A DNA stretch of 64,000 nucleotides from Paragonimus westermani (Eukaryota; Platyhelminthes; Trematoda; Plagiorchiida; Troglotrematidae): the NCBI GenBank assembly GCA_008508345.1, contig QNGE01000409.1:142147-206146 (forward strand), given 5' to 3'. This document shows positions 55,201 to 59,700 of the stretch, one piece after another. The position numbers were made by a program, and so were the translations under genes. Position 1 is the first letter of the stretch. Each line of letters begins with the position of its first letter. The notes beneath the pieces are model-generated. The model ran no database searches, was not told the DNA's origin, and saw nothing but the letters and a program-made list of their open reading frames with translations.

Positions 55201-56342
55201 AAAGTTGAACAACATAGTCTGTTTTGTGAGCGATTCGAATCAGAGTAAAATCTATGGCTTATGGTTGGATCTTATGGTTTGGCCATTCTGTAAAAGTTCA
55301 GTTTGAAAAGATAAAGTTAATCCATCTAGGGGAGTGGACTTTTCCGGAAGAAAGCTTCAGGGATAAACCGTACTACGTAGTATGCGTAATTATTGTAATG
55401 AGCTGAAAACAACAACAAAAACTGTATAACAGTTGGAAGGAGGATGACAGCTTAGAAAAGGACCGCATTGGCTTTCAGTTGAGATGTTATACCGATTATG
55501 AATACAGATAGGCTTCTTTGTCACTTAAGGTCCCAGCAGAAATCTACTAACGTCTTGCTGGACATGACATTATTCTTCGAAACACCTTCACGCAATCCAA
55601 AGAACCGTACTAAATAGATTAAAAACCTAACTTTCTATGTTTAATTAATTTTTGTGTAGTTCCTAAATGTTACATAATTAAACTGTTCAGTCTACTGGGT
55701 GCTGGACAATTCACATAATGCAACAATCCAAACAAATCACCTCGTCCTGAATTTAACCCAAGCTCCGATCTCACACTCGAATGTCATTACTTGTGAAACG
55801 TGAGAAAAATACACATGTTCAACAACTCTTTGAGTGCTGCACTCGGCACACAATTCTCATGTCTACAGCTGAACCCGCCGACATTAACGTTATGTTAAGT
55901 CAAGCGTAAAGCACGAGGGTGACAGTTCAATCCCTTACGCTAACTTCAGTATGTACTACTGGTAATCTCTCACTCGAAAAATAATCAAGCCTATGGCTGT
56001 CTTTCACAATGGGTTCAGGGTTTTTATACGTGTCCAAAAGGTGTGATCCAGTCTTAGTGACATGAAACTTGCAACCACCAAAATTCTCTCCAGCTTGTCA
56101 ACAATAAAAAACCGTTGAAAACCCCTATAATTTTTTCTCAGGTGTTGGCTACTAGCCCTACTGCAAAAAACAGTCAACTGACTAGGGGTGAACATGCCAC
56201 CAAAACATTGGGACTATCTGATGAGTGTCCGTTTATGGAGACGGTTGACAAAGAAACGGCAATTGAGGCAAGAAAACTCTTCCGTCAAGTATGTGAACCT
56301 GTTGAGATGGTTGCACAGGATTTGAACATAGTGACTGCTTGA
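1072..56342 (+). CDS. XRRA1: XRRA1-like leucine-rich repeat protein, 12-exon partial gene model
   Basis: This is the only host gene I can support. Twelve exons with GT/AG (one GC) borders and compatible phases join to about 862 residues plus a stop; vertebrate XRRA1 is near 800 residues. The first exon opens after an acceptor at phase 0, so the 5' end and start codon lie upstream and were not found. Residues 1-235 and 405-450 carry leucine-rich repeats (ELNLSLNQI, HLDLSYNFL, KLVLTGNGL, FHLDDNNL, LRSLNVSRNQF, YLDLSYNQ, VVLHNNPV). The motif order matches the XRRA1 family as I know it: an ASEN-type block, serial LRRs, a linker, a PPFP..YLDLSYN block, an HNNP...PRLLDRLL block, and a C-terminal EARKLF helix. 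XRRA1 was named from human expression changes linked to X-ray response; its biochemical role is unclear. LRRs suggest protein binding. Intron sizes range from 34 nt to 15.4 kb. Confidence 0.87.
1251..1348 (+). CDS. XRRA1: XRRA1 exon B (first LRR)
   Basis: The acceptor is attatttcag at 1250. The spare T of exon A plus CT makes a serine, giving LSLSCFYNLPQICELNLS and then an LRR core ELNLSLNQICSVATIG. The donor is gttagt after CAA at 1348, phase 0. The intron to exon A is only 34 nt (1217-1250). The next intron is 15,425 nt. Confidence 0.85.
2580..5100 (-). mobile_element. Decayed CR1-like LINE, endonuclease plus reverse transcriptase
   Basis: The minus strand reads in order through an apurinic-type endonuclease, a reverse transcriptase and a thumb. 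Recognisable pieces are VYTNCLSLVTKLPEL (endonuclease start, about 5010-4965), NHLIVTFDFLLH (endonuclease end, near 4400), INLTSIPCKILERLLKRAIL (RT fingers, near 3580), ISAGVLQVSIHGLLLCSADI followed by the degenerate catalytic box CSDDFEV (3270-3160), DKKVFRTL (thumb, 2840) and PPEYRRLREDL (2690-2650). Many stops and frameshifts interrupt it, so it is a pseudo-element. The same family group as the fragment at 1-720 is likely, but this copy is older by degree of damage. Confidence 0.82.
5317..6196 (-). other. Possible ORF1 region of the adjoining minus-strand LINE
   Basis: Three open stretches lie on the minus strand, at 6196-5987 (69 aa), 5894-5529 (121 aa) and 5499-5317 (60 aa). They sit immediately 5' of the LINE endonuclease at 2580-5100. 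Their products are not recognised. They are rich in Pro, Ser and basic residues, and no zinc-knuckle cysteine pattern is evident. Position and strand fit a decayed ORF1, since CR1 elements have one upstream of the endonuclease/RT ORF. Chance ORFs are also possible. Confidence 0.3.
6200..8419. other. Intron sequence without a recognised feature
   Basis: Only short ORFs occur (for example 7072-7335 minus, 87 aa, and 7734-7955 plus, 73 aa). None has a motif I know and several overlap on opposite strands. I see no LINE, PLE or SINE signature. It may contain eroded repeats. Confidence 0.5.
8420..9010 (+). other. 5' leader of the RTE element
   Basis: This GC-richer stretch precedes the endonuclease. 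It includes a short hairpin (cgtacc near 8599 pairing with ggtacg near 8611) and a run of ten Cs near 8857. The minus-strand ORFs here (8498-8774) look like shadows. Leaders of RTE elements can hold promoter activity, but nothing here proves it. The 5' boundary is a judgement based on the change in composition. Confidence 0.45.
9014..10080 (+). pseudogene. Apurinic-type endonuclease domain of the RTE element, interrupted
   Basis: The reading starts with INIGAFNVRTLKQIGQQ (the N-terminal Asn motif) and continues to VCCIWEVRI, where family members normally have the catalytic Glu in a SETRI-like context. LFVVSAYAPTD follows. The frame closes at 9527-9529. In the other frames coding similarity continues (GRLGEAESHLGGRFG, near 9500-9545) up to RHRACH near 9645. 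It then breaks at a 287-bp insertion and resumes at YTWRP (about 9940), IDHIAVSYRW (9982-10011) and the terminal SDHALV (10060-10077). In intact relatives this domain nicks the target DNA to prime reverse transcription. Confidence 0.82.
9647..9933. repeat. Probable solo LTR inserted in the RTE endonuclease
   Basis: A 287-bp segment begins TGTAGCGGCC and ends CCAGCA, the TG...CA termini of LTRs. It is flanked on both sides by CATT (9643-9646 and 9934-9937), a 4-bp target duplication of the size used by many Ty3/gypsy elements. Removing it together with one CATT copy restores the endonuclease reading frame across the site. It contains AATAAA near 9661, close to its left end. No internal retroelement genes are present, so it would be the product of recombination between two LTRs. 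Confidence 0.62.
10120..11339 (+). pseudogene. Linker and reverse transcriptase of the RTE element, broken and cut by a gap
   Basis: An open stretch 10132-10485 encodes the basic linker between endonuclease and RT (RRNVRRKLKRSLKTDREAW) and stops at TGA 10483. Similarity continues in the same frame (KLFKLIRATGPRRPSVSEG; then MLERWAEHFDGQF at 10597). RT blocks follow in several frames: IIVPIFKKG and NHRGISLTPVISRVLAPIIL (about 10860-10955), EEQAGFRPGR (10999-11028), GAFDSVDRS (11120-11146) and GVRQGCPLSPFLFNFVIDEI (11268-11327). The YxDD catalytic block should come next but falls in the Ns. At least three frame changes show that no functional protein is made. Confidence 0.85.
11340..12169. other. 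Assembly gap (830 Ns)
   Basis: The run of N bases replaces the RT catalytic palm and thumb of the RTE element. The element is repeated many times, so the gap probably reflects a collapsed or unresolved repeat. The gap size may be an estimate rather than a measured length. Confidence 0.98.
12170..12530 (+). mobile_element. RTE element C-terminal end and 3' UTR
   Basis: After the gap the frame reads LGEMAANRAQWRECCRCL and then ELSVK and a stop at 12242-12244. The 3' UTR includes a conserved block (gatgtaggcaccttgatgtt, about 12339-12358) and a pyrimidine-rich run (12400-12430). These blocks recur in the tails at 32560, 52490 and 63180 (+) and 47850 and 50568 (-). The simple GAT-type terminal repeat seen in other copies is not clear here. 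Confidence 0.8.
12620..12965 (-). pseudogene. Gypsy integrase C-terminal (GPY/F-type) segment
   Basis: The minus-strand frame reads QKLSSCSHVFVR, then RRPLQLPYTGHFRVYQRS. The PY(T/S)GxF core is the GPY/F module found after the catalytic core in many Ty3/gypsy integrases. It continues the integrase that stops at 13620. The two pieces would be contiguous without the intervening foldback. Confidence 0.8.
13012..13042 (-). ncRNA. Hammerhead ribozyme-like core, left arm
   Basis: This is the mirror copy of the core at 13490-13520, read on the minus strand: CTGATGA, a stem II of about six pairs, then GAAAC. Because the arms are inverted, transcription of either strand of the foldback would produce one such core in sense. 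Stems I and III and the cleavage triplet were not resolved by eye. Confidence 0.5.
13490..13520 (+). ncRNA. Hammerhead ribozyme-like core, right arm
   Basis: The core CTGATGA (13490-13496) is followed by one T and a stem II, GTCACC (13498-13503) pairing with GGTGAT (13510-13515) with one G-T wobble. GAAAC (13516-13520) comes next. The spacing and the two conserved boxes fit a hammerhead catalytic core. Minimal hammerheads of this kind are reported in PLE terminal repeats. I could not place stems I and III with confidence, so self-cleavage is unproven. Confidence 0.55.
13620..14420 (-). pseudogene. Gypsy integrase catalytic core
   Basis: The minus strand shows the DDE catalytic triad in order: the first Asp in HVDHVGILP (about 14195), the second in VTTDRGSHFEGSF (about 14030) and the Glu in HPEFNGMVERFHRQ (about 13930-13890). 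Upstream residues CFLQCQLSKVPKHTK belong to the zinc-binding region. A frameshift near 14110 separates the two ORFs 14207-14022 and 14146-13598. The second ORF is cut by the foldback insertion just after SSVHLQK. Confidence 0.87.
14435..15290 (-). pseudogene. Gypsy reverse transcriptase 3' end and RNase H
   Basis: ORF 15290-14850 (146 aa) reads KVQAIWDYPEPPSFKQLHRF and NCCRRFI from the RT thumb/connection. It ends with TIVTDASDTAVGAVLQQ, the first catalytic Asp segment of RNase H. ORF 14719-14435 continues with HLDYISRFTTDIRHISGV and VADALSRI, the RNase H end. About 130 nt between them are out of frame. The RT palm (YxDD) is missing because the fragment is truncated at about 15300. Confidence 0.87.
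15300..16773. other. Intron sequence without a recognised feature
   Basis: No element or exon was recognised between the gypsy truncation point and exon C. The last 60 bases hold the polypyrimidine tract and acceptor of exon C. Antisense short ORFs at 15339-15630 overlap on both strands and have no known motif. Confidence 0.5.
16774..16922 (+). CDS. XRRA1: XRRA1 exon C (LRRs)
   Basis: It begins after tttgccag at 16773, phase 0, continuing HLQ of exon B with HLDLSYNFLNNPGAISQLGF and then LVKLVLTGNGLLRLPSDMAE: two successive LRR units. It ends with two spare bases (GG) before a consensus donor gtaagt at 16923. An earlier GT at 16909 would leave a poorer donor, so 16922 is preferred. Confidence 0.88.
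17050..17075. repeat. AT/ATAC simple repeat
   Basis: A short alternating purine-pyrimidine tract (atatatacatacatatat and extension). Similar tracts lie at 60955-60978 and 62271-62297. Confidence 0.85.
17711..17951 (-). mobile_element. tRNA-derived SINE, copy 1
   Basis: Read on the minus strand, the head has an A-box-like TGGCGCAATGGTCAACAAGG and a B-box-like GAGTTCTAGTCCTGG about 37 nt later, the internal RNA polymerase III promoter arrangement of tRNA genes. The body follows with CACTACTGACGAGCTCT and an AAAGAGGCTGGCTGGAAAA block. The same order occurs in copies at 25811-25960 (+) and 60462-60700 (-). It lies in the intron between exons C and D, antisense to the gene. Confidence 0.7.
19795..19990 (+). 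mobile_element. RTE 3' end fragment
   Basis: The segment gatggcaaatagtcggccca (19811-19830) and the following tgcg/ctgagctctttttaagtgag block match the end of the RTE coding region (MAxNRxQW...) and its stop codon. The conserved ctaaggacacttc-type 3' UTR follows. It is a very short, diverged tail in the intron between exons C and D. Confidence 0.55.
22036..22134 (+). CDS. XRRA1: XRRA1 exon D (LRR)
   Basis: The acceptor is tttgttag at 22035. The spare GG of exon C plus A gives Gly, then TVRQRFVKLEIFHLDDNNLS and KVEDIASLATLPR, an LRR unit matching the family's LDDN(R/N)L block. It ends with spare AG before the donor gtatgt at 22135. Confidence 0.87.
22135..26626 (+). other. Intron between XRRA1 exons D and E
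   Basis: 4.5 kb. A SINE copy lies at 25811-25960. A candidate acceptor followed by RLKHLDIC at 26159 was considered as an exon and set aside in favour of 26627. No other feature was recognised. Confidence 0.6.
25811..25960 (+). mobile_element. tRNA-derived SINE, copy 2
   Basis: On the + strand the order is A-box-like GTGTAATGGTCGACACGG (from 25815), B-box-like GGAGTTCTAGATCAGTCC (25855-25872), AACTACTGATGAGTTCT (25887-25903) and the GGAGGCTGTCTGGAAA block (25941-25956). It has the same modules in the same order as copies 1 and 3 but in the opposite orientation to both, with sequence drift. Confidence 0.68.
26627..26836 (+). CDS. XRRA1: XRRA1 exon E (last LRR of the first array, Ser-rich linker)
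   Basis: The acceptor is acttttag at 26626. AG of exon D plus A gives Arg: LPRLRSLNVSRNQFRTVPLL, an LRR that matches the family's next block. A Ser/Pro-rich linker follows (SIPSPISSKSTQITDLPMPN). The end is uncertain. A GC donor after 26836 (gcaagt) gives phase 2 and joins exon F in frame. The GT donor at 26841 gives phase 0, which fits no recognised next exon. The frame stops at 26847-26849. Confidence 0.78.
27699..27850 (+). CDS. XRRA1: XRRA1 exon F (linker, probable)
   Basis: It lies between acceptor cttatag at 27698 and a consensus donor gtgagc at 27851. Only one frame is open across the whole segment. It accepts two bases at its start and leaves one G, which joins exon G as Glu: MPVKS then E PNQDDILW. 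The product is a basic, Ser/Thr-rich linker without a motif (KGEKIGIKTNNEIRTTAD). Support is the phase fit and the donor; family sequence conservation is weak here. Confidence 0.6.
28888..29430 (-). mobile_element. RTE fragment, RT catalytic region and thumb
   Basis: The minus strand reads VDTEYAGDIILLSHSTKNVQ, a YADD-type catalytic block with the first Asp of the DD pair changed to Gly, followed by GNPSKIAAGFKHLD. Then come LPFRNKDVKRHFEFGYRC and QLAHIKGNRYG of the thumb. This part of the RTE protein is missing in the gapped copy at 8420-12530. Frameshifts are present. Confidence 0.75.
30820..31260. other. Unclassified GC-richer block with an internal repeat
   Basis: Compared with its flanks this block is visibly richer in CG dinucleotides. 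It contains two related segments about 170 bp apart (aaatcggaccatcggaagag at 30950 and gatcggaccaacggacgagg at 31122). Overlapping ORFs occur on both strands (30865-31188 and 30944-31285 minus, 30993-31211 plus) with no known motif. It could be a fragment of an LTR or other element. Confidence 0.35.
32560..32912 (+). mobile_element. RTE 3' end fragment
   Basis: The + strand frame at 32573 reads MGDMVFKHVHWYESCPSLAQ, a diverged form of the RTE C-terminus (LGEMAANRAQWRECC at 12171). The 3' UTR marker gttgtttggtcggaagatgt (32730-32749) and a cttgatgctga block follow. The sequence ends near a gatggcggcgatgat run at about 32897-32911, the simple-repeat tail. Confidence 0.75.
33128..33484 (-). other. 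Overlapping open frames on both strands
   Basis: A 118-codon minus-strand ORF (33484-33128; Lys/Arg-rich N-terminal half, RRKPKSGKGCKATC) lies opposite a 124-codon plus-strand ORF (33030-33404; Cys-rich, KCINCCCLTV). Neither is recognised and neither shows splice signals that I trust. It lies in the intron before exon G, so it is probably chance or part of an unknown repeat. Confidence 0.2.
33721..34130 (+). CDS. XRRA1: XRRA1 exon G (linker and second LRR block)
   Basis: Acceptor ttttccag at 33720; a spare G from exon F completes Glu. The product begins PNQDDILWSQRNPMAPRVRI and continues through a basic linker (RGIPYRALKPSLSKTTKNLR). It ends with PFLVPPFPALQYLDLSYNQ, the PPFP...YL.L.YN block diagnostic of the family. 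The donor gtagaa at 34131 leaves phase 0. The exon is 410 nt and ends at the Gln. Confidence 0.9.
34131..38694 (+). other. Intron between XRRA1 exons G and H
   Basis: 4.6 kb, with an RTE tail at 35340-35757. A G-rich tract (ggggggagggggg) lies at 36968-36980. No further coding signal was recognised. Confidence 0.6.
35340..35757 (+). mobile_element. RTE 3' end fragment
   Basis: The segment ctggaaacttcagctgagac (35393-35412), with the following gctcaatggtatgaatgttg and gaccgagttgatcgtgaaat, corresponds to the end of the RTE reading frame and its stop. The 3' UTR follows with ttttattcaagatgtaagca, a pyrimidine-rich run (35620-35660), gactttgct and a terminal ttattattatgat run at 35741-35753. 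Confidence 0.72.
38695..39080 (+). CDS. XRRA1: XRRA1 exon H (post-LRR domain)
   Basis: The acceptor is ttcacag at 38694, phase 0. It begins ISYEEHLLPVAVWPQLKEVV, then LHNNPVITRHSGIPRLLDRL and LVRRLAINLRR. This is the most conserved part of the family, an LRR capping region followed by a (P)PLL...RL block. A low-complexity Ser/Lys-rich tail follows. It ends with spare CG before consensus donor gtaagc at 39081. Confidence 0.93.
39980..40110 (+). CDS. Possible first exon of a small secreted protein
   Basis: From ATG 39980 the frame gives a textbook signal-peptide pattern: MISRLLLITLLLCCILSGIL (basic residue, then a Leu-rich hydrophobic core), small residues, and two cysteines (SCKHLQAGANWTEQESYC). 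A good donor gtatgt follows GGATG at 40111. No second exon was found, and the ORF otherwise runs on to 40213. The ORF is near a decayed RTE fragment on the other strand. It could be a nested gene on the same strand as XRRA1, or chance. No family was recognised. Confidence 0.25.
40148..40690 (-). mobile_element. RTE fragment, RT thumb and C-terminal region
   Basis: The minus strand reads, in two frames, FDWFMHLESCISGGGGRGNE, then VRMSKAMVVSANLSRFCQNG and LKDCVYIASERTVLPYG (40652-40431). SDTKWVSNEEVRKRVSDSD and DTVADWCWVRGEQMRN (40384-40148) follow. The order matches the region downstream of the catalytic box in the RTE family and overlaps the copies at 48361 and 51200. Confidence 0.75.
41408..41735 (+). 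CDS. XRRA1: XRRA1 exon I (Ser-rich region)
   Basis: Acceptor ttcttccag at 41407; CG plus A gives Arg: RLTRKQLDIGPKFVRCDPDK, then LLMELRAEAETTSVVSS. A Ser/Thr-rich acidic stretch follows, ending SDSRNFFTTQ. The final FFxTQ motif matches a conserved FLTQ-type site in the family. The donor is gtaagt at 41736, phase 0. Confidence 0.88.
44301..44449. repeat. Left inverted repeat of the PLE
   Basis: It starts aaacaatgtgtagcgaacaa and ends ggcaggctaaccgggtgg. It matches the reverse complement of 45568-45765 with about 12-nt and larger deletions. The hammerhead-like box reads GTGATGA here, with the first C lost. Confidence 0.8.
44439..44777 (-). pseudogene. GIY-YIG endonuclease domain of the PLE
   Basis: ORF of 112 aa. 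FICSCGTSCVGRTTRRISEP is the GIY-YIG N-terminal motif; the second half usually reads Y(V/I)GRT and has Cys in place of Tyr here. It continues ERHPAWFNSDITKSVGSAIL and LSHLVDSNHIV, then VRSRILSTAEAIRIRMYNP, where the Glu of AEAI is the expected metal-binding residue. In active PLEs this domain nicks DNA for target-primed reverse transcription. The Tyr-to-Cys change would be expected to harm catalysis. Confidence 0.85.
44868..45540 (-). pseudogene. PLE reverse transcriptase
   Basis: The upstream frame (45540-45376) has VPSVELKNLLYLCTTNVQFK and GVTMGSPLGPLFTDIFMT, the palm-entry block. After a frame change comes FDDMVCLLDNNVDPTDILAT: two catalytic Asp residues remain, a stop codon lies two residues before them, and the normal aromatic-V preceding pair is altered. 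The rest (QLGFLDVRLRHRTDGSIQQA, TWIGQYIHFISFVPLPSKRN, ending VHIGLPFKGD) is the PLE thumb. Confidence 0.87.
45568..45765. repeat. Right inverted repeat of the PLE with hammerhead-like box
   Basis: On the + strand CTGATGA (45720-45726) is followed by tgaatcact and GAAAAC (45736-45741). This resembles the hammerhead core at 13490 but has a much shorter stem II region, so it is a degenerate or minimal form. The arm mirrors 44301-44449. Confidence 0.7.
46888..47053 (+). CDS. XRRA1: XRRA1 exon J
   Basis: It encodes LADLTMDRSSPMGLYDTNKE, then a Cys/Pro-containing segment ILPKLPWIVDEGQLPE. Phase 0 from exon I requires acceptor taaaaag at 46887; the better-looking acceptor ttggcag at 46894 would need phase 1. 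The start is therefore uncertain by 7 nt. The donor gtgagt at 47054 is consensus. The spare T joins CA of exon K as Ser. Confidence 0.68.
47850..48740 (-). mobile_element. RTE fragment, thumb to 3' UTR
   Basis: The minus strand reads VCVYSAHIRTVLLYSSEIWL then LRREDDHCLRTVIRIRWCHL and SKEVRKWIFDSD (48612-48400), the thumb of the RTE family. The RTE C-terminus follows, with the antisense marker cgactatgtggatcgccata near 48135. The 3' UTR reads out to a C/T-rich run (complement of agaggcaagagggggcccaa at 47901). Stops interrupt it. Confidence 0.75.
50568..51350 (-). mobile_element. RTE fragment, thumb to GAT-repeat tail
   Basis: The minus-strand ORF 51038-50850 reads FIKRLTIAVYVRLPVWGPRD and LETLGEMTANRVQWCECC, then LASLFVK and a stop: the RTE C-terminus. 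Upstream (51300-51060) are diverged thumb sequences. Downstream is the 3' UTR with caccttgacgttgaa (antisense near 50735) and a terminal GACGATGATGATGAG (complement of 50568-50582), the family's simple-repeat tail. Confidence 0.8.
52490..52738 (+). mobile_element. RTE 3' UTR with (GAT)n tail
   Basis: It carries only non-coding tail: ttgtttacagggtgtggaca, ccttgatgttgaaggtttgg, a C/T-rich run at 52590-52630, a tatacagggctttcttctct block, and a terminal run gatgatgatgttgatgatga (52709-52734). This copy shows the 3' terminus most clearly and was truncated just inside the UTR. Confidence 0.78.
53318..53562 (+). CDS. XRRA1: XRRA1 exon K
   Basis: Acceptor aatctacag at 53317. T of exon J plus CA gives Ser: SMQACLRELRFWCQHRPTVH, then PVVPLSLRSGEEQKLALMEP. 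It corresponds to the family's helix with A(L/C)xxxLxxP-type spacing downstream of the Ser-rich region. The end SGMRQIHLSK leaves phase 0 before donor gttagt at 53563. Confidence 0.8.
53851..53920 (+). CDS. Possible additional XRRA1 exon L
   Basis: An acceptor gccgtttcag precedes LVCKPRPTSRTLLFPSRDNH and a strong donor gtgaga at 53921. It starts in phase 0, as exon K requires, and ends in phase 1, which neither the following candidate nor the terminal exon accepts. If read through without splicing it stops at 53998-54000. Confidence 0.35.
54079..54190 (+). CDS. Possible additional XRRA1 exon M
   Basis: An acceptor taaacatcag and a consensus donor gtgagc at 54191 bound one open frame: LNLEFMLTYPIKPSECSPNP and NSGGIHQTETKC. 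Like exon L it is phase 0 in, phase 1 out. The two could be mutually exclusive alternatives feeding an unfound phase-1 exon, or belong to nothing. Confidence 0.3.
56142..56342 (+). CDS. XRRA1: XRRA1 terminal exon
   Basis: After acceptor ttttttctcag at 56141 the frame reads VLATSPTAKNSQLTRGEHAT and ends FMETVDKETAIEARKLFRQV, CEPVEMVAQDLNIVTA, stop TGA at 56340-56342. The (L/I)EA(R/K)(R/K)LF.. helix near the end matches the conserved C-terminal segment of XRRA1 proteins. A possible polyadenylation signal AATAAA lies at 56768-56773. Confidence 0.8.
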   Translation: MLATSPTAKNSQLTRGEHATKTLGLSDECPFMETVDKETAIEARKLFRQVCEPVEMVAQDLNIVTA

Positions 56343-56767
56343 TTTTTTGTACGTCTATAACTTCGTAGCATAAAAATGCAACCGTATCTTCTTTGATTAT
56401 TTATGACTATCTGTGAAGCAGTGAACTTGAGAAAGGGTATTGCTGACAGACGTTGACGACTAACTGATTTGGATGAATATTTTCAACCCTTCGCCATTAT
56501 ACACTGCCTTAGATCAAGCGAACCAAATCTAAAGTAACTTGAAAGAGTTAAGGCGCACAATCACAAATTGTAGCCACATATCAGGTTTAATAATTGTTTG
56601 AACTCGTCCAGTAGATTTTGTGCAGCTTTAGTCAGACATTTGCGGAGCTGTAGTAAAGCGCTATAACTCACCCACGTCTCAGAACTGCTCAGATTACAAT
56701 CATTTCCGCTCGTAACACGGTGGATGATTGTTCGAGTGACCCTTTCACTGTATATAAACCCCTCAAA

Positions 56768-56773
56768 AATAAA
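56768..56773 (+). terminator. Candidate polyadenylation signal for XRRA1
   Basis: AATAAA lies 426 nt after the stop codon. It is the first clear hexamer on this strand that I noticed downstream. With AT-rich DNA a chance match is likely. Confidence 0.25.
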
Positions 56774-59700
56774 CTACAGAAAAGTCAGCTGTCTGTTACT
56801 GTTAATCATGTAAGTTCTAGTTTGTGGGCTTTGTCTCACTCGTCCTATTAATTCCGCTTGGTGTGTTCGACCGCAGACTCTAAGTAACCACACTGTCTTG
56901 CATCGATTCGATTGGAAGGTGATGCAGATAGGCCATCAATGCTCTACTCTGTAACAAGTAGGTAAGGGTCCATTGATTATCACTCTATACGATTGTTTTT
57001 ATCTGATGGTGTCCGACTGTCTCTACCGGGAAATCTTCTAGTCACCGAGAGGACAAATATGTCCAGTTCAACCTCCTGGCCACCAGTCTATCTCGGCCAC
57101 AGATATGCTGTAGATATACTAAGGTAATCTCAATGCTCTTCGCTACTCCGTCTAGTCATTTCACTTGGTTGTCGGCTTTATGTTCAATCAACCTCACCAG
57201 AGGGATGTGCAAACGGCTAAAGTGATCTACTTTCGGGCTACAGTGCAAGATTCAAGGTGAATTGCTACTCTGTCAACTGGGTCTCAGTTTTTTCCGAGTC
57301 AGTTGCAATTTAAGACAGATGGATGAACCAAACGAATTGATATGAGCAGAAACAGAACAAAACAAGTTAAGAATGAGTGATAATGGAATGAGCGCCGATC
57401 TATGGCGAAAAAATTGAACCATAAAGATGAGACTTCACTATGAGGAAGAATGAACAACCATATGAATACAGATTGCAAAATACTCCGGTGTCTAAGATCG
57501 GTTTTAACCAATAGCATGAATGGCCAAAAGATCTCGAACCTATCAAGATGGTCAGGTTTTTTACAGCCAGTAGCCATCTCACTACCTATTCTCCAATAAA
57601 TCTGCCAGAATAAAGGATACTACTAATGCCAATCAGTTAAGTATAACTTCTATTGTTTAGCTGATGCTGATGTTGCACCGCATTGCAATTTTTAAACATA
57701 AACGATTTTCCCCAATATTATGTCACGTGCGCATTTATTGTGACTAATCTCCCTGACTATCTTCTTTGTGTTTTCTAGGCAGAGCTTCTGTTTCTGTTAA
57801 AACCACCAGTATGTCTTACCTTATTAGAGCTGCGATGAACAGTTTTCATATGCTAAACCATTGGCTACTATGGATTTTGTCAGACGTATTTTCCAACTAC
57901 CTTTAACTCACCGATTCATTCAGCCACATTTCGCAACATGCTGTTCTTAGTTGACCTAATTTTGTTGCGCCAGTCAGTTTGACTGAGCCCTCTCCTGGGG
58001 CAAGATGCAAACCAATACTGGGACCAGCTGTTAAAGATGTCACGGCATTAGACAACAGAGAAAAAACCCGGTTCCTTATCTGGTCAATAAATCATGGGCC
58101 GAGCTAGGCTGTTGTTAACTACTACATCTCGCCAAACTTATTTACAATGTACATCAAGATTTTGAGGCTGTTATCATTTTTCGACTGGAAATCGTACATA
58201 TTTCTAAGCTAAGTATTAGCCTCTTAAAACGTCTGTGACCAAGTGGTCAACCAATTTTCAAAATCCCGTCAAGTAATATCACATTGTCGTCTGCCTCAAG
58301 ATAGCCGGAAAACCATAGTAATGCGGTCGCTTGGTTTCATCAACCTTCTGAGAGGCTCATGGGATGCACAGCTGTGTAGTTAATAACCCTATGAAAACCT
58401 CAGCTTCCTACAAAGTAATTGTCTTTTCAAGGGTGGATGCAATAGATTCGTTATTTGTCCAATTTTTGCTAGTGTATGGTTCAACTATGACTTGTTTTTT
58501 TTACGTATGTCCAATATAACACGGTCCCCAAAAGTGTATTCAAAGATTTTGGCCTAAAACCTAGGAAATGATAAATCGTTGTGTTGTAGAAAACATGGCG
58601 ATCATTAAATGTTTTTGTTAATTTCATGATGAGCTCAGCACACTTCTGAAAGTTTAGGTGATACAAACTAATTAAATAACGAGGACAAATCAATGATCAC
58701 TAGAAGATCCCATCCATCAGTAAGGTGGTTTCAACAGTCTGTTGATGATGGCTGCGGACAAATGGAAAACCGGTTGCCTGGCGTTCGAAACCGAAGAAAG
58801 TTTATTTGACAACATGACACAAAATAGCTTAAGCGAATGGCGATCGCTTCAGCCATCACGGTGTTTCGTTTGTGCATTGATCACTGTGACATCCTCTTGC
58901 TTGATAGGTGACCATACATGACTGACAATGGCTCACATTCTGACTAGCGTTTGCTAGATGTTTAACGATGATACTATTTTTCGATGTGCTGTATCATTCC
59001 CAAAGCTGCATTGTCTTCTCAGCCAAACAGACCGTCTAGTCGTGCATCAAATATACTCTGCTGCTCAGCAGCAACAGAGGCAGAAAGATTGAATAAATAT
59101 ACTTGGGATATGAAATTATCATGACGGATGGAGCGATCACGATTGGATTATCTCGGCCTGTACCGTGTTGTAAGAAGTTCACTTGCTCATGGTCCAGTCA
59201 TGTCAATCGTCAGGTCACTGGACTGGTGACTAACACGTTAGCCTCACACTCACATGAATCGGAGTCTAACATCCGGTCGGAACAAGAAAGTGTGCCGTAC
59301 CGTATCTACTTTCCTGCATGTCTACCGCTGTTCCAGCCAGTACATATACAACACAACCTCGAAGACAGCTGGATGAACTAGACATATGATATGACTAATA
59401 AAAAATCTAGTATTTTGGTTGGGCTGGAACCAACAAGAGATTAAAAGAATTTCTTAGAAACCCCAGTCTCTAATATCTTCTCAAATGTTTAGTTGTGTTT
59501 AGTCCCTCGTTCTGTTTTCGTTTCTGTTAGTTTTATGTCATTCGTCACTTAGTAAAAGAAATGTTCGTTCGTCAGTTTTAATTATCTTTTATGTAATTTC
59601 GATCAGTGAATTTTCCGAATGATTTCACCTGATCAGCAATGTTGAGTAGAGCAGTCTCCTTGACCTTGACTCTCGTAAACAGTTTCTGTACATACTTTAA

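Larger units (their letters stand above)
53563..56141 (+). other. Intron(s) between XRRA1 exons K and the terminal exon
   Basis: 2.6 kb. Exon K and the terminal exon are both phase 0, so they can join directly. Two exon-like segments (53851-53920 and 54079-54190) lie inside. An ORF cluster at 54522-54905 is open on both strands but has no consistent splice phase. Confidence 0.55.

Noticed and set aside
55940..55965. B-box-like string near 55920-55945 (cagttcaatccctta), considered as a tRNA gene
   Set aside because: No A-box or acceptor-stem pairing at tRNA distances.
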